64,000 bases of DNA from NCBI GenBank assembly GCA_947247005.1, contig OX365947.1:35172760-35236759 (forward strand). The letters run 5' to 3'. The notes beneath the pieces are model-generated. The model had not been told where the DNA came from, did not search any database, and saw only the letters and a list, made by a program, of their open reading frames with translations. The stretch comes from Spisula solida (taxonomy: Eukaryota; Mollusca; Bivalvia; Venerida; Mactridae). The first letter of the stretch is position 1. Each line of letters starts with the position of its first letter. Below are positions 46,430 to 57,621 of the stretch, one piece after another. The position numbers were made by a program, and so were the translations under genes.

Positions 46430-47240
46430 TACGGTATATGATAATAGTTTATCTTTATATTCTTACGTCATAGACGTTCCTGAAACTTACAGAAAGTCCC
46501 AGATTGCAAATTTTATGTTTTGTTTTAATAACCATTTTAAAAGTGGCTTAAACCTTACTACTATATAATTTTTAAAGAAGTTTATTTTTCAAATATTTGT
46601 TGTTATTGTTGTTGTATTATGATAGTTGAATGTTGTTCATGGATTAGTTACTCGAGTAAATAAATACTTAAGAATTATATTCAAGTTGTTTTTATTTGAA
46701 AATACAGTTGGGAGTCAGGTGAGGTGTCCCTGAAACCATCCTCATTCATCAGTGGTTAAGAAAAGAAGTTAAGAAAACTTTGCTGACATAATTCTTGTGT
46801 CAAAAGAATATGCTGCTGGACAAGAATGACTAGAACATCATAATATGTATGTGTAATGTATACATGTAGTTGTTTGTCCATTTACCCTGAACTGTGATTA
46901 CCGTAACTGAAAACCACATAACTTGGTCAGTATGATGTTTCTGAAATGTAGTATCTTGAGCATAATATACTACCTTTTTCCCTGAGCTAGTATTCACAAG
47001 GTATGTTAAGGGAAAACTTAAATAGTTTGACTTTAGATAAAAAGTTGAGCTTGACCTATTTCACAAGAAACAAAGAATAACCAATGCTTTCTTTGTGATT
47101 ATTGTATCTCTTTACATAATGCTTCTAAACTACAGGTATGTAAAAATTTTAAAATATTCTTGATGTTCCTGTTTAGCTGATACTCTTAAGGAAATGTTAT
47201 GAAAATTCTAAGTGTTCTCTAAGATTCTTTGTGAATACCA
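46430..47240. other. Intergenic AT-rich DNA
   Basis: No feature recognised. Confidence 0.4.
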
Positions 47241-48289
47241 GACCTCTGTATTAATTATAGTCAAGGGGGGATAAAGTAGACTAGGCCTCTTCTTCCCCCA
47301 CCTCTGTATTAAGAATAGTTAGACCAGGCTTCTTTTCCCCCCACCTCTGTATTAATTATAGTCAAGGGAGGATAAAGTAGACTAGGCCTCTTCTTCCCCA
47401 CCTCTGTATTAAGAATAGTTAGGTGGGGGATAAAGTAGACTAGGCCTATTCTTCCCCCACCTCTGTATTAAGAATAGCTAGGTGGGGGATAAAGTAGACT
47501 AGGCCTCTTCTTCCCCCACCTCTATTAAGAATAGTTAGATGGGGGATAAAATAGACCAGGCCTCTTCTTCCCCCACCTCTATATCAATTATAGTCAAGGG
47601 GGGATAAAGTAGACTAGGCCTCTTCTTCCCCCGCCTCTGTATTTATTATAGTCAAGGGGGGATAAAGTAGACTAGGCCTCTTCTTCCCCCACCTCTGTAT
47701 TAATTATAGTCAAGGGGGGGGGGATAAAGTAGACTAGGCCTCTTCTTCCCCCACCTCTGTATTAAGAATAGTTAGACCAGGCCTCTTCTTCCCCCACCTC
47801 TATATTAATTATAGTCAAGGGGGGATAAAGTAGACTAGGCCTCTTCTTCCCCCACCTCTGTATTAAGAATAGTTAGTTGGGGATAAAGTGGACTAGGCCT
47901 CTTCTTCCCCCACCTCTGTATTAAGAATAGTTATGTGGGGGATAAAATAGACTAGGCCTCTTGTTCCCCCACCTCTGTATTAATTATAGTCAAGGGGGGA
48001 TAAAGTAGACTAGGCCTCTACTTCCCCCACCTCTATTAATTATAGTCAAGGGGGGGGGGGTAAAGTAGACTAGGCCTCTTCTTCCCCCATCTCTGTATTA
48101 ATTATAGTCAAGCGGGGATAAAGTAGACTAGGCATCTTCTTTCCCCACCTCTGAATTTAGAATAGTTAGACCAGGCTTCTTCTTCCCCCACCTCTATCTT
48201 AATTATAGTCAAGGGGGGATAAAATAGACCAGGCCTCTTCTTCCCCCATCTCTGTATTAATTATAGTCAAGGGGGGATAAAGTAGACTA

Positions 48290-48437
48290 GGGGTGGTATT
48301 CAATATTGATCTTAATCAATTGAAGAATAAGGATAGCCAATCATATCGCCTGTTACTGACCAAGGGTTTAATATGGTGTGATCTGATTGGTTGTCCTTAT
48401 TCTTAAGTCAAGTAAGATCAATATTGAATACCACCCC
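48290..48437. mobile_element. 148-bp MITE inside the satellite
   Basis: Ends GGGGTGGTATTCAATATTGA and TCAATATTGAATACCACCCC are perfect inverted repeats, extended by 'tctta'/'taaga'. The satellite continues on both sides (agacta | ggtctcttcttc), so it is a later insertion. CTA/TGG flanks do not settle the target duplication; Harbinger-like is possible. Confidence 0.85.
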
Positions 48438-48961
48438 TGGTCTCTTCTTCCCCCACCTCTGTATTAAGAATAGTTAGGTGGTGGATAAAGTAGACTAGGC
48501 CTCTTCTTCCCCCACCTCTGTATTAAGAATAGTTAGGTGGGGGATAAAATAGACTAGGCCTCTTCTTCCCCCATCTCTGTATTAAAATCTAGTCAGGTGG
48601 GGGATAAAGTTGACTAGGCCTCTTCTTCCCCCACCTCTGTATTAAGAATAGTTAGGTGGGGGATAATATAGACCAGGCCTCTCTTCCCCCACCTCTGTAT
48701 TATTTATACGCAGGCGGGGGATAAAATAGACCAGGTACCTTCTTCCCTCACCTCTGTATTAATTATTGATCAATTAGACCAATCAATTCCTTCTCCCATC
48801 CCCATGATAATTATACTCAGGTTGGGGATAAAATAGACTAGGCCTTTTCTTCCTCATCTCCATAACAAAAAAAATCATAATTTTTAGTTGGGGGAAGAAT
48901 AGGCCTGGGGTGGGGGAAAAAGAGGCCTGGCGGGGGATAAAACTGGACTAGGCCTCTTCTT

Positions 48962-49004
48962 CCCCCGGGGGATAAACTGGGCCGGCCCGGTTTATCCCCG
49001 GGGG
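48962..49004. repeat. GC-rich palindrome at satellite edge
   Basis: CCCCCGGGGGATAAACTGGG, CCGGCCCGGTTTATCCCCGG: a near-perfect 42-43-bp palindrome with one mismatch and one extra G. It marks a switch of satellite orientation. Confidence 0.8.
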
Positions 49005-49030
49005 ATAAAACTGACTGGGGGAAGACGGGC

Positions 49031-50460
49031 CTGTTACACCGGGTACTGTTTTATCAAACCACTCACGGAAATCGTAAACTTACGATCAAATTTAAATTCT
49101 TTATAATTTGTTTACAATTATTGTTAAGGGTCAATAAATTTTGTTGTGAATAGTTTTCCAAATGGAATCTTAAGAATTTGCAATCTTGCCAACAATTAAA
49201 GATTGCTTCAAAAGTTGATGTCTAGGTGCTGATAAGCCCAGCCTAATGCAAATCTTTATACTGCATTCAAGCATATGTGTTAACAGAATTGGGTCATATT
49301 TGAGCATTTCGGATCTTGTACAATATCACAAAAAAATGATGAGGCAAAGACTGCCAGTTGGCTTATCAGTTATATACCTAGAAGAAATGACATCCAAAAT
49401 CATCTCATGAATTTTTAAATGATAATTTAATATTAGCTCAACGTTTCATATTCGGTTATGTTTAGTTAATAAAAGACTGAAATGGCTATTGGTTTCTTGA
49501 CACAAATCAAATTTTGAGTGGCAAGTAGATACCTCATTTAAACTTCCTTGTATATGTCATTCTCCTATAAATAGGCTTTCTAAAATTCCATACACAGCAC
49601 TGACGGTGACTATAATAAGATAAAAGAACCTAAAATCCATATTTTGTATGGTTTGCTTGTGTTTAAAATTAATGATAGATTTCAGTAAGGTGAGCTGGTT
49701 GTACACGGAAGTTATACAGGTAGTTTAAAACTTGACAATCTGTCATTAGCTGATAGGACAATAGGCTACGGGAGGTCTAACAGGTAAACCGGAACCAATA
49801 GGGTATTATAGTATGGTATAGTGCACCAATGATATGTGATGTTCACAAACCTGAAAAGGTTTGGTCAACTGTTGCACAATTGGTTTTACACATTACTTAA
49901 GTAAATAGATATGGTCAGTTTTGTACTAAAAACTTCACTGATAAATCATGCACTGCTGATTAATCCATTTATGTGGAATAAACCAAATATTTCCACCTGT
50001 CTAATTATCGTGGAAGCACTTACCATTGAATTGACACTGACATTATTCTTTGTGTATATATTTTCGTTATTGTACTTTAAGAATGCTTTGACTGGTTAAA
50101 ATAAGAAGCCAGTAGGACAGTGGATAAACTGAGAATATTCATAAGTGTTAGTCTAATGTTGTCATATATATAGCTCGCCGGAGATAACTCTAGCCTTATC
50201 ATTAAATAAACATTGATAATATAAACACTATACGGTCCCTTGACTGCTTGTTATCAGTGTAGATTAAAAGATTATTATGCATTAAAGTGTTTTTGCACAA
50301 GTTTGAACACAAGACATCAAAATTCATTTAATTTTCAATTTCATTTGTAAACAACGGCTGAGTCTATTTAGCGTTATCAGTGGACTATAATAATGCTCTG
50401 TGAATTAAAACCTTGGACTTTTTAAGCATATTTATTTGAAAACTGGAATGTAAACAAACT
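49031..50460. other. Intergenic AT-rich DNA
   Basis: No gene or repeat recognised in 1.4 kb. The 62-aa frame at 49911 has no family signal. Confidence 0.45.
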
Positions 50461-50463
50461 GAG

Positions 50464-50568
50464 ATGATCAGCCAATGAAAACATGGTTTACAAATGATTG
50501 ACCAATGGAAACATGGTTTACAAATGATTGACCAATGAAAACATGGTTTACAAATGATTGATCAATAG
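50464..50568. repeat. 30-bp tandem repeat, 3+ copies
   Basis: The unit TGACCAATGAAAACATGGTT + TACAAATGAT is repeated with one or two changes. Confidence 0.85.
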
Positions 50569-51461
50569 ACAATATCTACTCAGTACACAATGTTCTAAAG
50601 AATACTTGGGTCAATAAAATGTTAATTGAATTGATTGACACATCTAGTTCCCAAAGTTTGTATGTAATTATTTTTTTCCTGTTTTGTTTAACAAATTTGA
50701 AAATCCTGGCTTTTTGTTTGAGGCATGTTGTTGGGCGGGCAAGTAGACCGGCGGACAGGAAGACCAACACACAGGCGTCAAACTGTTGGTTAATGCTCAA
50801 TAACTTAAGTTATGAATTTAATATCATAATGAAACTTTCTGCACTGGTATGAATCTTGTGTGGGGAGAATATGATCTCGATTGAAAGTGGAGGCACCTAG
50901 GGGTCAAGGTCAACATTATGAAGTTGTGGTGTACTGTTTTGCTTGCTAGTGTACAGTCTAAATTGGTTCTAGTATTCAAACTCTTACATTGGCCTGGATT
51001 TGAAGTCAACAAGTTTATACATGATTCAACCACTTCGTAATAGAATACGTAAATCAATTACAGCTTTTATATCCAGCAGATAATACTATAAAAAATTCTC
51101 CACAGTATAAATATGGCTTTCAGCAAAATATATAGGTCAACGGACAATGGACATTAAATCTGGTGAACAAGCTCTTAACGTAAGAAGAACATAACAATAT
51201 TATTTTGTCCTTGCACTATAGAACAGTAAATGTTTGTTGGTGTGATTAAACTGAGACCTCAGATGTTTGTATAGCTAGGTTATTCATTAAGTTAACTGAC
51301 AGTCAAAGTCACTGTGTTACCAGTGTGTAACATACCACTGTGCTATAATTATACATACGTTTTTTATGATGGTGAATTTACATACACAGACATAATGATA
51401 TAAAACAATGAAGTATGGAACACCACAATTGTCTTTTTATGACATTATAACTGTAACAGAA

Positions 51462-51614
51462 TAGGCCTTTTCGACTGGGCTGTTTCGTGAAGCAAGTTTT
51501 AGCCTGGTTCCTGTCCCCAAAAATTACAGCATTACTACAGTAATACAACTGTAAAATTAGAACGGGAACCAGACTGTAACCTGCTCCACGAAACAGCCCA
51601 GTCGAAAATGCCTA
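51462..51614. mobile_element. 153-bp MITE with ~32-bp inverted ends
   Basis: TAGGCCTTTTCGACTGGGCT, GTTTCGTGAAGCA is mirrored by TGCTCCACGAAACAGCCCAG, TCGAAAATGCCTA; the inner CTGGTTCC/GGAACCAG also pair. Non-coding. Confidence 0.8.
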
Positions 51615-51866
51615 ATGTATCATACATATTTTATTTATCAAATGTGGTGGTCAGTGATTATGTGGTAAATATTTCAATATGACAGAAGAAATATCATTAT
51701 TTATTACATGACATTCCTTGTATCTGTGTCAGCTAGTATAACAAGTATGAACATTACTAGTATACTCATGACGCCACTAAATCTCCTATAACGAAGTCTG
51801 TTTTTCAACAGAAAGATTTGTATTTTCGTGTTGTTAGTTTCATGTAATAAAAGGAATCCAACACCT

Positions 51867-52004
51867 GTCAATTGATAAAACTTATATTAAACTTGTTAAT
51901 GAAATATTATTAAGCTTGTCAAAGGCTCGCTTAATTAAGCTTGCCAGAGGCTCACTTATTAAAATTGCCTGAACTTGTTAAATATAAGTTTATATCAATT
52001 GACT
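51867..52004. repeat. Foldback with CAATTGATA ends
   Basis: TGTCAATTGATAAAACTTAT, ATTAAACTTGTTAA faces TTAAATATAAGTTTATATCA, ATTGAC, with two direct copies of aagcttg.ca.aggctc.ctta in the middle. Confidence 0.6.
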
Positions 52005-52399
52005 TGTGATAGATCCTCTATACATATAATATAAATGAAATACTAGTTTCGAAGACATATAAACAAAATATTAAAGACATACTCGAAAACTTCATAAACA
52101 GACAGTAATGGCTTTCCATACATTGTAGTCGAGGACTGGTAATTAGAAGTGATTGATAGGAGATGTGACAAGCTGACTAGCGTGAGTACGGTAGTGTACA
52201 ATGTATTTGATATCTATAAAGAAAGTCTCTTTATATAGATATAGAGTCACACAACACCATAGTACATAGTACACGATATGTGAACGTTTCCTTATAAAGA
52301 AGAACATAATAGTACTTCGGTATATTTATCATTTGCAGTTTTTATACTAATTTATTTAAGGTCAATTGTGAAACAAGTTTTTCCACATTATATTAATCA

Positions 52400-52592
52400 C
52401 TCTCGATTGTAATCCATCACCACGAGGTTATGAGAGAAGAGAAGCCAGTTTTCCTTTTATGCTGAGCGTCTAGCAAGGGAATTTCTGGTACCATTTTTAT
52501 TTCATCTTTGGTATGACGCGGCCTGGGATCGAACCCGAGACCTCCCGCACTCGAAGTGAACGCTCAACCACTAGGCTATCGAGAAGGCGGTT
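52400..52592 (-). mobile_element. tRNA-derived SINE (minus strand)
   Basis: On the minus strand the head reads 'gatagcctagtggttgagcg' (box A-like) and 'ctcgggttcgatcccaggcc' (box B, GGTTCGATCCC). The body continues with 'ccaaagatgaaataaaaatggtacc'. A strongly decayed relative lies at about 58975-59090. The plus-strand 92-aa frame here is a by-product. Confidence 0.75.
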
Positions 52593-53275
52593 TAATATAA
52601 TTATTGCCTCCCTTTATGGTTATATGTTAATTTTAAGAGCCAAGCAGCATTTCATTCATTGTGGGGGTCAGTGTATAGGCTTGCTAGAAGTAACCTTTCC
52701 GGGGGATACAGATGGTACGTTGTGTGTCCGTCTCTTGTGTGGGTGGCCACAGCTTCTGTGTTGTCTGTGCATTACAGACTACGAATATTGAATAGAACCT
52801 TGCCATACATAGTAAATAATAACCTAGTTTGATATCCTCACAAAAGCTCTCTTTATAACAACCATAGTTAGGATTCAGAAAACCCCACTTGTAGACCAAA
52901 GTGTGGGTTTCACTGTTGCTTATTATTGTATCAAATTGTAGTTTAATATCAACCATGTTGTTTATTTTAATGCATCTATAGTACGAGAATTTAACATGAA
53001 CCTCGACCTTTTATTAGCATAATTTAAAAGCTGATATCTTGTTTATATTTAAAGTCCCGGTTTCATGTTTTCTTATGTAGGGTGTATTGAATGTAGTACT
53101 ATCGCAAATTGCAAGGACCTTTACTGTACGACTTGTGGAAATTGATATATTCCACACAAGAACCTTGTAATGTATTCATGCATAACGCTTAGGATCAGGT
53201 CAGTATCTCCGTACTATACATTGTATGTAATTCTAAACAACATAAATACATACATGGTTGTATAATACTGAATAG

Positions 53276-53612
53276 GTGGACAAGTGATCTAGTGGTAAGG
53301 GCTACTGACTGCTGATCTGAAGGTTGTGGTTTCGATCCCTACTCCAGCCAGGTCAAAAACAGAAATGCTATTCAGTGTTTCCAACCTAACATAACTTAAA
53401 TTACTAACAGTCTTTCGGACGAGACATTAAGCGAGGTCCCATGTATGATGCTTTACATCGGCACGTAAAAGAACCAGAGATGCTTCTGGAACTGGGGCAT
53501 CTTCTGTATCATGCACAATCCCCCAAGAACTAAAGTGACTAACCTCTTCTGGGGGCCTCGCCCATATGGATTTCCGGTGGCAAGGATAAATAAAAGCAAA
53601 TAAACATATATT
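53276..53612 (+). mobile_element. V-SINE-like element (RUDI type?)
   Basis: The tRNA-like head has 'tgatctagtggtaagggc' (box A) and 'ggttgtggtttcgatccct' (box B). The core contains 'ctttcggacgagacattaag' and 'gaggtccca', resembling the conserved core of V-superfamily SINEs known from molluscs. The tail ends 'ggataaataaaagcaaataa'. Family assignment is from memory of the core motif. Confidence 0.7.
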
Positions 53613-56430
53613 ACTTAACCCAGAAAATACAACATAACAATATTTATTCACACACATATTTTTTTAATTTTCATTTTTTATCATAAGTCAGTATTTATAA
53701 TTATTTATACAACAAAATGAATACAAATGTACAATAAAATATAAATACAATTTTAATCTAAATTTCAGAAAAACATAAACAAACATGATATATAAGGTAA
53801 TACAATAATAACAAACAGCAACATCTTAATAAACAATAATACGAAATGAAGAGCTATTGATATACCGGTAGAGTGGTAACATTAAATTGGTACTCGGTTT
53901 TTTTCATGTTTTTATTGCACCATAAGTCTGTTTTGACATGTAATCAAAACCAACCTGATATGCTGAGAAATGAATACAAATTATTCACGAGTACCACTTC
54001 AATGCTTCCATACAATATCAGCTAATAATTTTCTTGTTTGATGGGTCAACAGTAAAACGTTTTTAATGATGAAAAGTTGCCTGAGTAATACATGTACATG
54101 GACGTAAACATGAAAACTGATTTCTGACGAGCTCAAAAGATCAAACTTTCGAAGTTTGAGTACTCTGCTTAAGTACCGTCACCCGATAATTTAGGACATT
54201 CTTGTAAGGGTGTAGTGGGAATCAAAGTACTGATGGGAAATAAATTATGAGACGATCATTAATCATATCAATTGACCAGATGTCAAAGTAGAGAATGCTC
54301 CAGCTAAGTGTTTGTTGAAGGTTATCAAGTCAATCCTGTGGATTATGCAAACATGTGCAATATTTTCAATGTTTTATAATCTTATGTAAACATTTGGTGT
54401 CTCATGGTTAATTGTAGAAAAAGGAAACTATATCTGCCAATCAAGACAGTCGCAGGTTACTAAGTGTTTTAACGTGTATGAGTTATAATGAGAATCATAA
54501 TAATAGTAGTATAGTCCAACAGTTCAATTATTTAATTTCCTTGTGATAGCACAATCATTCAATTTATCATGGACATTGTAAACCAACAGGAAATAAATAA
54601 ATCACTCCAACTACAATTGAACTTGAAATAAATTTTGAAATGGTACATTTTCATAATTATGAGGTTTGATCAGCTATCAACAGCAGAGTGATTCATTTAT
54701 TTGGGTTTAATGCCATTTCTCAACAATTTTTCCGTTATATACAATTGCAGATTCATCTTAACAGTTTTTCTGAATTGTATCTTAACCAGTCCTAATGTAC
54801 CCCTCCACAAGAAACCAGTAACTTCTCCACATGTGGAGGAATATCAACATTGTTATCAAATTATCAACAAAAGATTGCAATACTTCAATGCAAAGCATTA
54901 GTATTCAAAACCAGATATTAAAACCGGATACAAAATACAATGAACACCAAATAAACATTCATGTACATACTTTTGTAACCATAACTGAACAATTTAAGCT
55001 TAGTAAAGTTACAAGCATGAAAATAAACGCAGGGGCTGCAGCCTAACTGCCAGTCAATTCTGTCAATAATATAACTTCTTTTTCCTAATTTATGTAAAAT
55101 GTTTACATTTCAAATCATATATCAACTTGTTGTAGTTTAAGTTATACTCAATTGATTATAATCGATTAAAAATGGTTAACCACGATGCCCCAGGCATGCT
55201 GACATGTATAGTATACATACATTCTACAAGATCACAACTTAATGTTTTCAGGGAAAACAGATCTTAGATTGTTACTATATGAAACATATTGAAATACTTA
55301 ATACTACTTGTACTGAGTAAACTTGAATGATAACAGATGACTACCGGGGTATATACAACATAATTATAACAAATAGCACAACAGTTTATGTAATCACACT
55401 ACTACTTTATAAGTAAAGTCCCCATAAAATGGTCTTTTTCATCAAAACTACGAAATTTTGTGCCATTGAAATTAAATGGTTTTACAGTAGAACAACGGTT
55501 TACGTTATCACACTACAGTCCAGTTAGGATATTGTGAGAGTGATGTTGCAGTTTATGTGTACACAAAAGTTTACAACCATCGTTTGAACAGGTGAATATA
55601 GTATGTTTGTTTAGCATTGAAATCATAGCTGTCTGGGTAAGCCTTTATAATTGGTTTTACACCGTAATAGTGGACTCGACCGCAGCGTCACTGGATTCTT
55701 ACCCTGACTAAACTACTTTATAAGAGAACTTACGGGATTGTAATTAAATGTTTCTCTACGGTGATCAAGCAAGTTTACACACTTATCTTTAATATAAGCA
55801 ATTTACACTACACTTACAATTCATACTTAACTGCTTTAAATACCATGCAAATTGTAATGAATAATTGATTAGTCTACAGGTTTTAAAGCATTTAATACAT
55901 GTATTGAGTATAAGGGTATGTATGAGTCTCCACTGTGGTGTTACGCAAATGTTATATCGAATATATCAAATATATACACATAAATGTACATTTCATTATT
56001 TACAAAATAAATAAAATTTGAAACTAATTAAAAATCAATGTAAAGTTAAAACACGCTATCATTATGCTTACTCGTTCGATTCGACCATGAATATATTGTA
56101 TGCTGTAAGAGATTAATTTCTAGACAGTGTGGTCCCTTCACTTCTAACATTAGGATAATACTGCAGGTCTGTGATTGCTGAATCACCCCCCCCCCTCCTC
56201 TATCATCATTTATGAGTAGTTCAGACTGAATTTGAAACATTTCTTTTCGACGATTTTAGGATAAAAAAGAGGAAACAAGTCTCAAGGAGAAAAGATCACA
56301 GGCCTGTAAGAGGTGAATAATGTACATATGACTGATAACTGGTTATCAACAAATAAAATATGAGTTTTTTTATTCAGTCCAGCAAATATCAGGCTGATTG
56401 AACTAGCAATGATCTCATCATAATTGTTTA
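53613..56430. other. Intergenic AT-rich DNA
   Basis: 2.8 kb without a recognised gene. The dyad 'acttctccacatgtggagga' (54819) resembles 'ctccacatgtggagaagtt' at 37091, a probable small shared repeat. C-rich run at 56185-56198. Confidence 0.45.
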
Positions 56431-56434
56431 ACAG

Positions 56435-56606
56435 GGGTTCCATTTGGCCCCGGATTAGGGTTTTTGACCTTTGAAATTTCCAAAAAGCCATTTTGACCCT
56501 CAACATTTTGGTTTGAAGGGTCATTCTCTCATAAAATCATGGGTATTTTGCCTATTAGTCAAAAGTATCAAAATAGCCCTTTTGATTCAGAATCTAATGG
56601 AACCCC
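56435..56606. mobile_element. ~170-bp MITE with GGGGTTCCAT ends
   Basis: GGGGTTCCATTTGGCC at the left and CTAATGGAACCCC at the right. The word set 'ggggttccat', 'aggggtttttgacc' and 'gatatttccaaa' recurs at 63117-63170, next to an IkB-like exon. Confidence 0.65.
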
Positions 56607-56917
56607 GGTGTTACCTTCACTATAGCACTTCTTTATAAATCAAAGAAGATATATTTTAACAAGATGATAAAAGTAAACAACAAAGAAATACTTGAAAAAT
56701 GAAAAATATAAATTAACTTGAAATATAAACAATGAAATTTATGAAAAACAAAAATGTCAATCATTAGGTCCTTTTGTTGTCCTGAAGAATGCACATTTTT
56801 CTGTATAGTCAGCAGTTCATTAGTCCACAAATGTAACACTTTCTTACACATACACAGTATATGTAAGTATAATTATGGACAATGGCACTAGATTCATCAT
56901 GCTTCACTTATCACATA

Positions 56918-57135
56918 CTGTAAAATCATTATTTTTCGAGGAAGTTGAATTTTTGTTGATTTTGTTGTTGCACTCGACCACGAAATTTAATCCCAACAAT
57001 TAATCGACCTCTCAAATATCCAACATGGGTTTATTCTTTCAATTTTGTAATCCACGAATTTATGAGCCCACGAAAATGCATTTTTATCAAAATCCACGAA
57101 ATTTATTACCCACGAAAATATGTCATTTTACAGTA
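56918..57135. mobile_element. MITE with TACTGTAAAAT ends and CCACGAAATT words
   Basis: TACTGTAAAATCATTATTTT at the left faces GTCATTTTACAGTA at the right. The interior has several 'ccacgaaat'/'cccacgaaaat' words. Lies just downstream of the IkB-like gene. Tc1/mariner-like by TA ends. Confidence 0.65.
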
Positions 57136-57363
57136 GATTCATCATGCATCACATATAGACTCTTCTCAAAGGTGCGACACATGTTCAAATGCACAAATCC
57201 TAGCACGCTGCTCTCACCTCAGTTCAGTTTTCCACACACTAAAAACTAGCTATCATGTCAACTCACATTGGGGTGGGGAGATCTTCCGAGACCCTGGCAA
57301 GCCAGGGGAGATAATTCATGTCCTCCTTCACAGGGGAGGTAACTCAGTATTTCAGTTGACTGG

Positions 57364-57621
57364 TTAAGGGTGGAACTGTATTCTGGACATGGACCCAGAA
57401 ACAGCACTCTGTAAACTATCCCATAATCGGTTCCAAATGTTTATTTCCAAGCTTCCCTTCAAACCTTCAGCAATTTTGAGGCAGGAACTTCCATCAAATG
57501 CTTGAGTTTTTACAACATTTTTCACTCTATCCGGATGCACAGTTGTGAGAATGGTGTCAACAAGTTGCAGACTGGTTTTTTCAATTGCGTACATCAAGGG
57601 TGTCTTCCCACTCTTTTTATC
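57364..57621 (-). CDS. IkB-like last exon (ankyrin repeats 5-6, C-terminus)
   Basis: Acceptor 'tattctcag'. Encodes DKKSGKTPLMYAIEKTSLQL through GSMSRIQFHP and stop, 85 aa. Repeat 5 is clear; repeat 6 (FDGSSCLKIAEGL) is degenerate. The tail after it (EINIWNRLWDSLQ) is short. Confidence 0.93.
   Translation of the reverse strand, partial: DKKSGKTPLMYAIEKTSLQLVDTILTTVHPDRVKNVVKTQAFDGSSCLKIAEGLKGSLEINIWNRLWDSLQSAVSGSMSRIQFHP

Larger units (their letters stand above)
47241..49030. repeat. 59-bp satellite array
   Basis: About 25 units of CTAGGCCTCTTCTTCCCCCA, CCTCTGTATTAAGAATAGTT, AGGTGGGGGATAAAGTAGA. Two subtypes alternate: 'ttaagaatagttaggtgggg' and 'ttaattatagtcaagggggg'. In the first, CCCCCACCT pairs with AGGTGGGGG, so each unit can form a hairpin. 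A MITE interrupts at 48290-48437. The right edge decays and turns over into inverted units (ggggaagaataggcct). Confidence 0.95.

Noticed and set aside
52513..52590. tRNA gene
   Set aside because: Box A/B-like words are present, but the sequence cannot form a full cloverleaf and continues into a SINE body.
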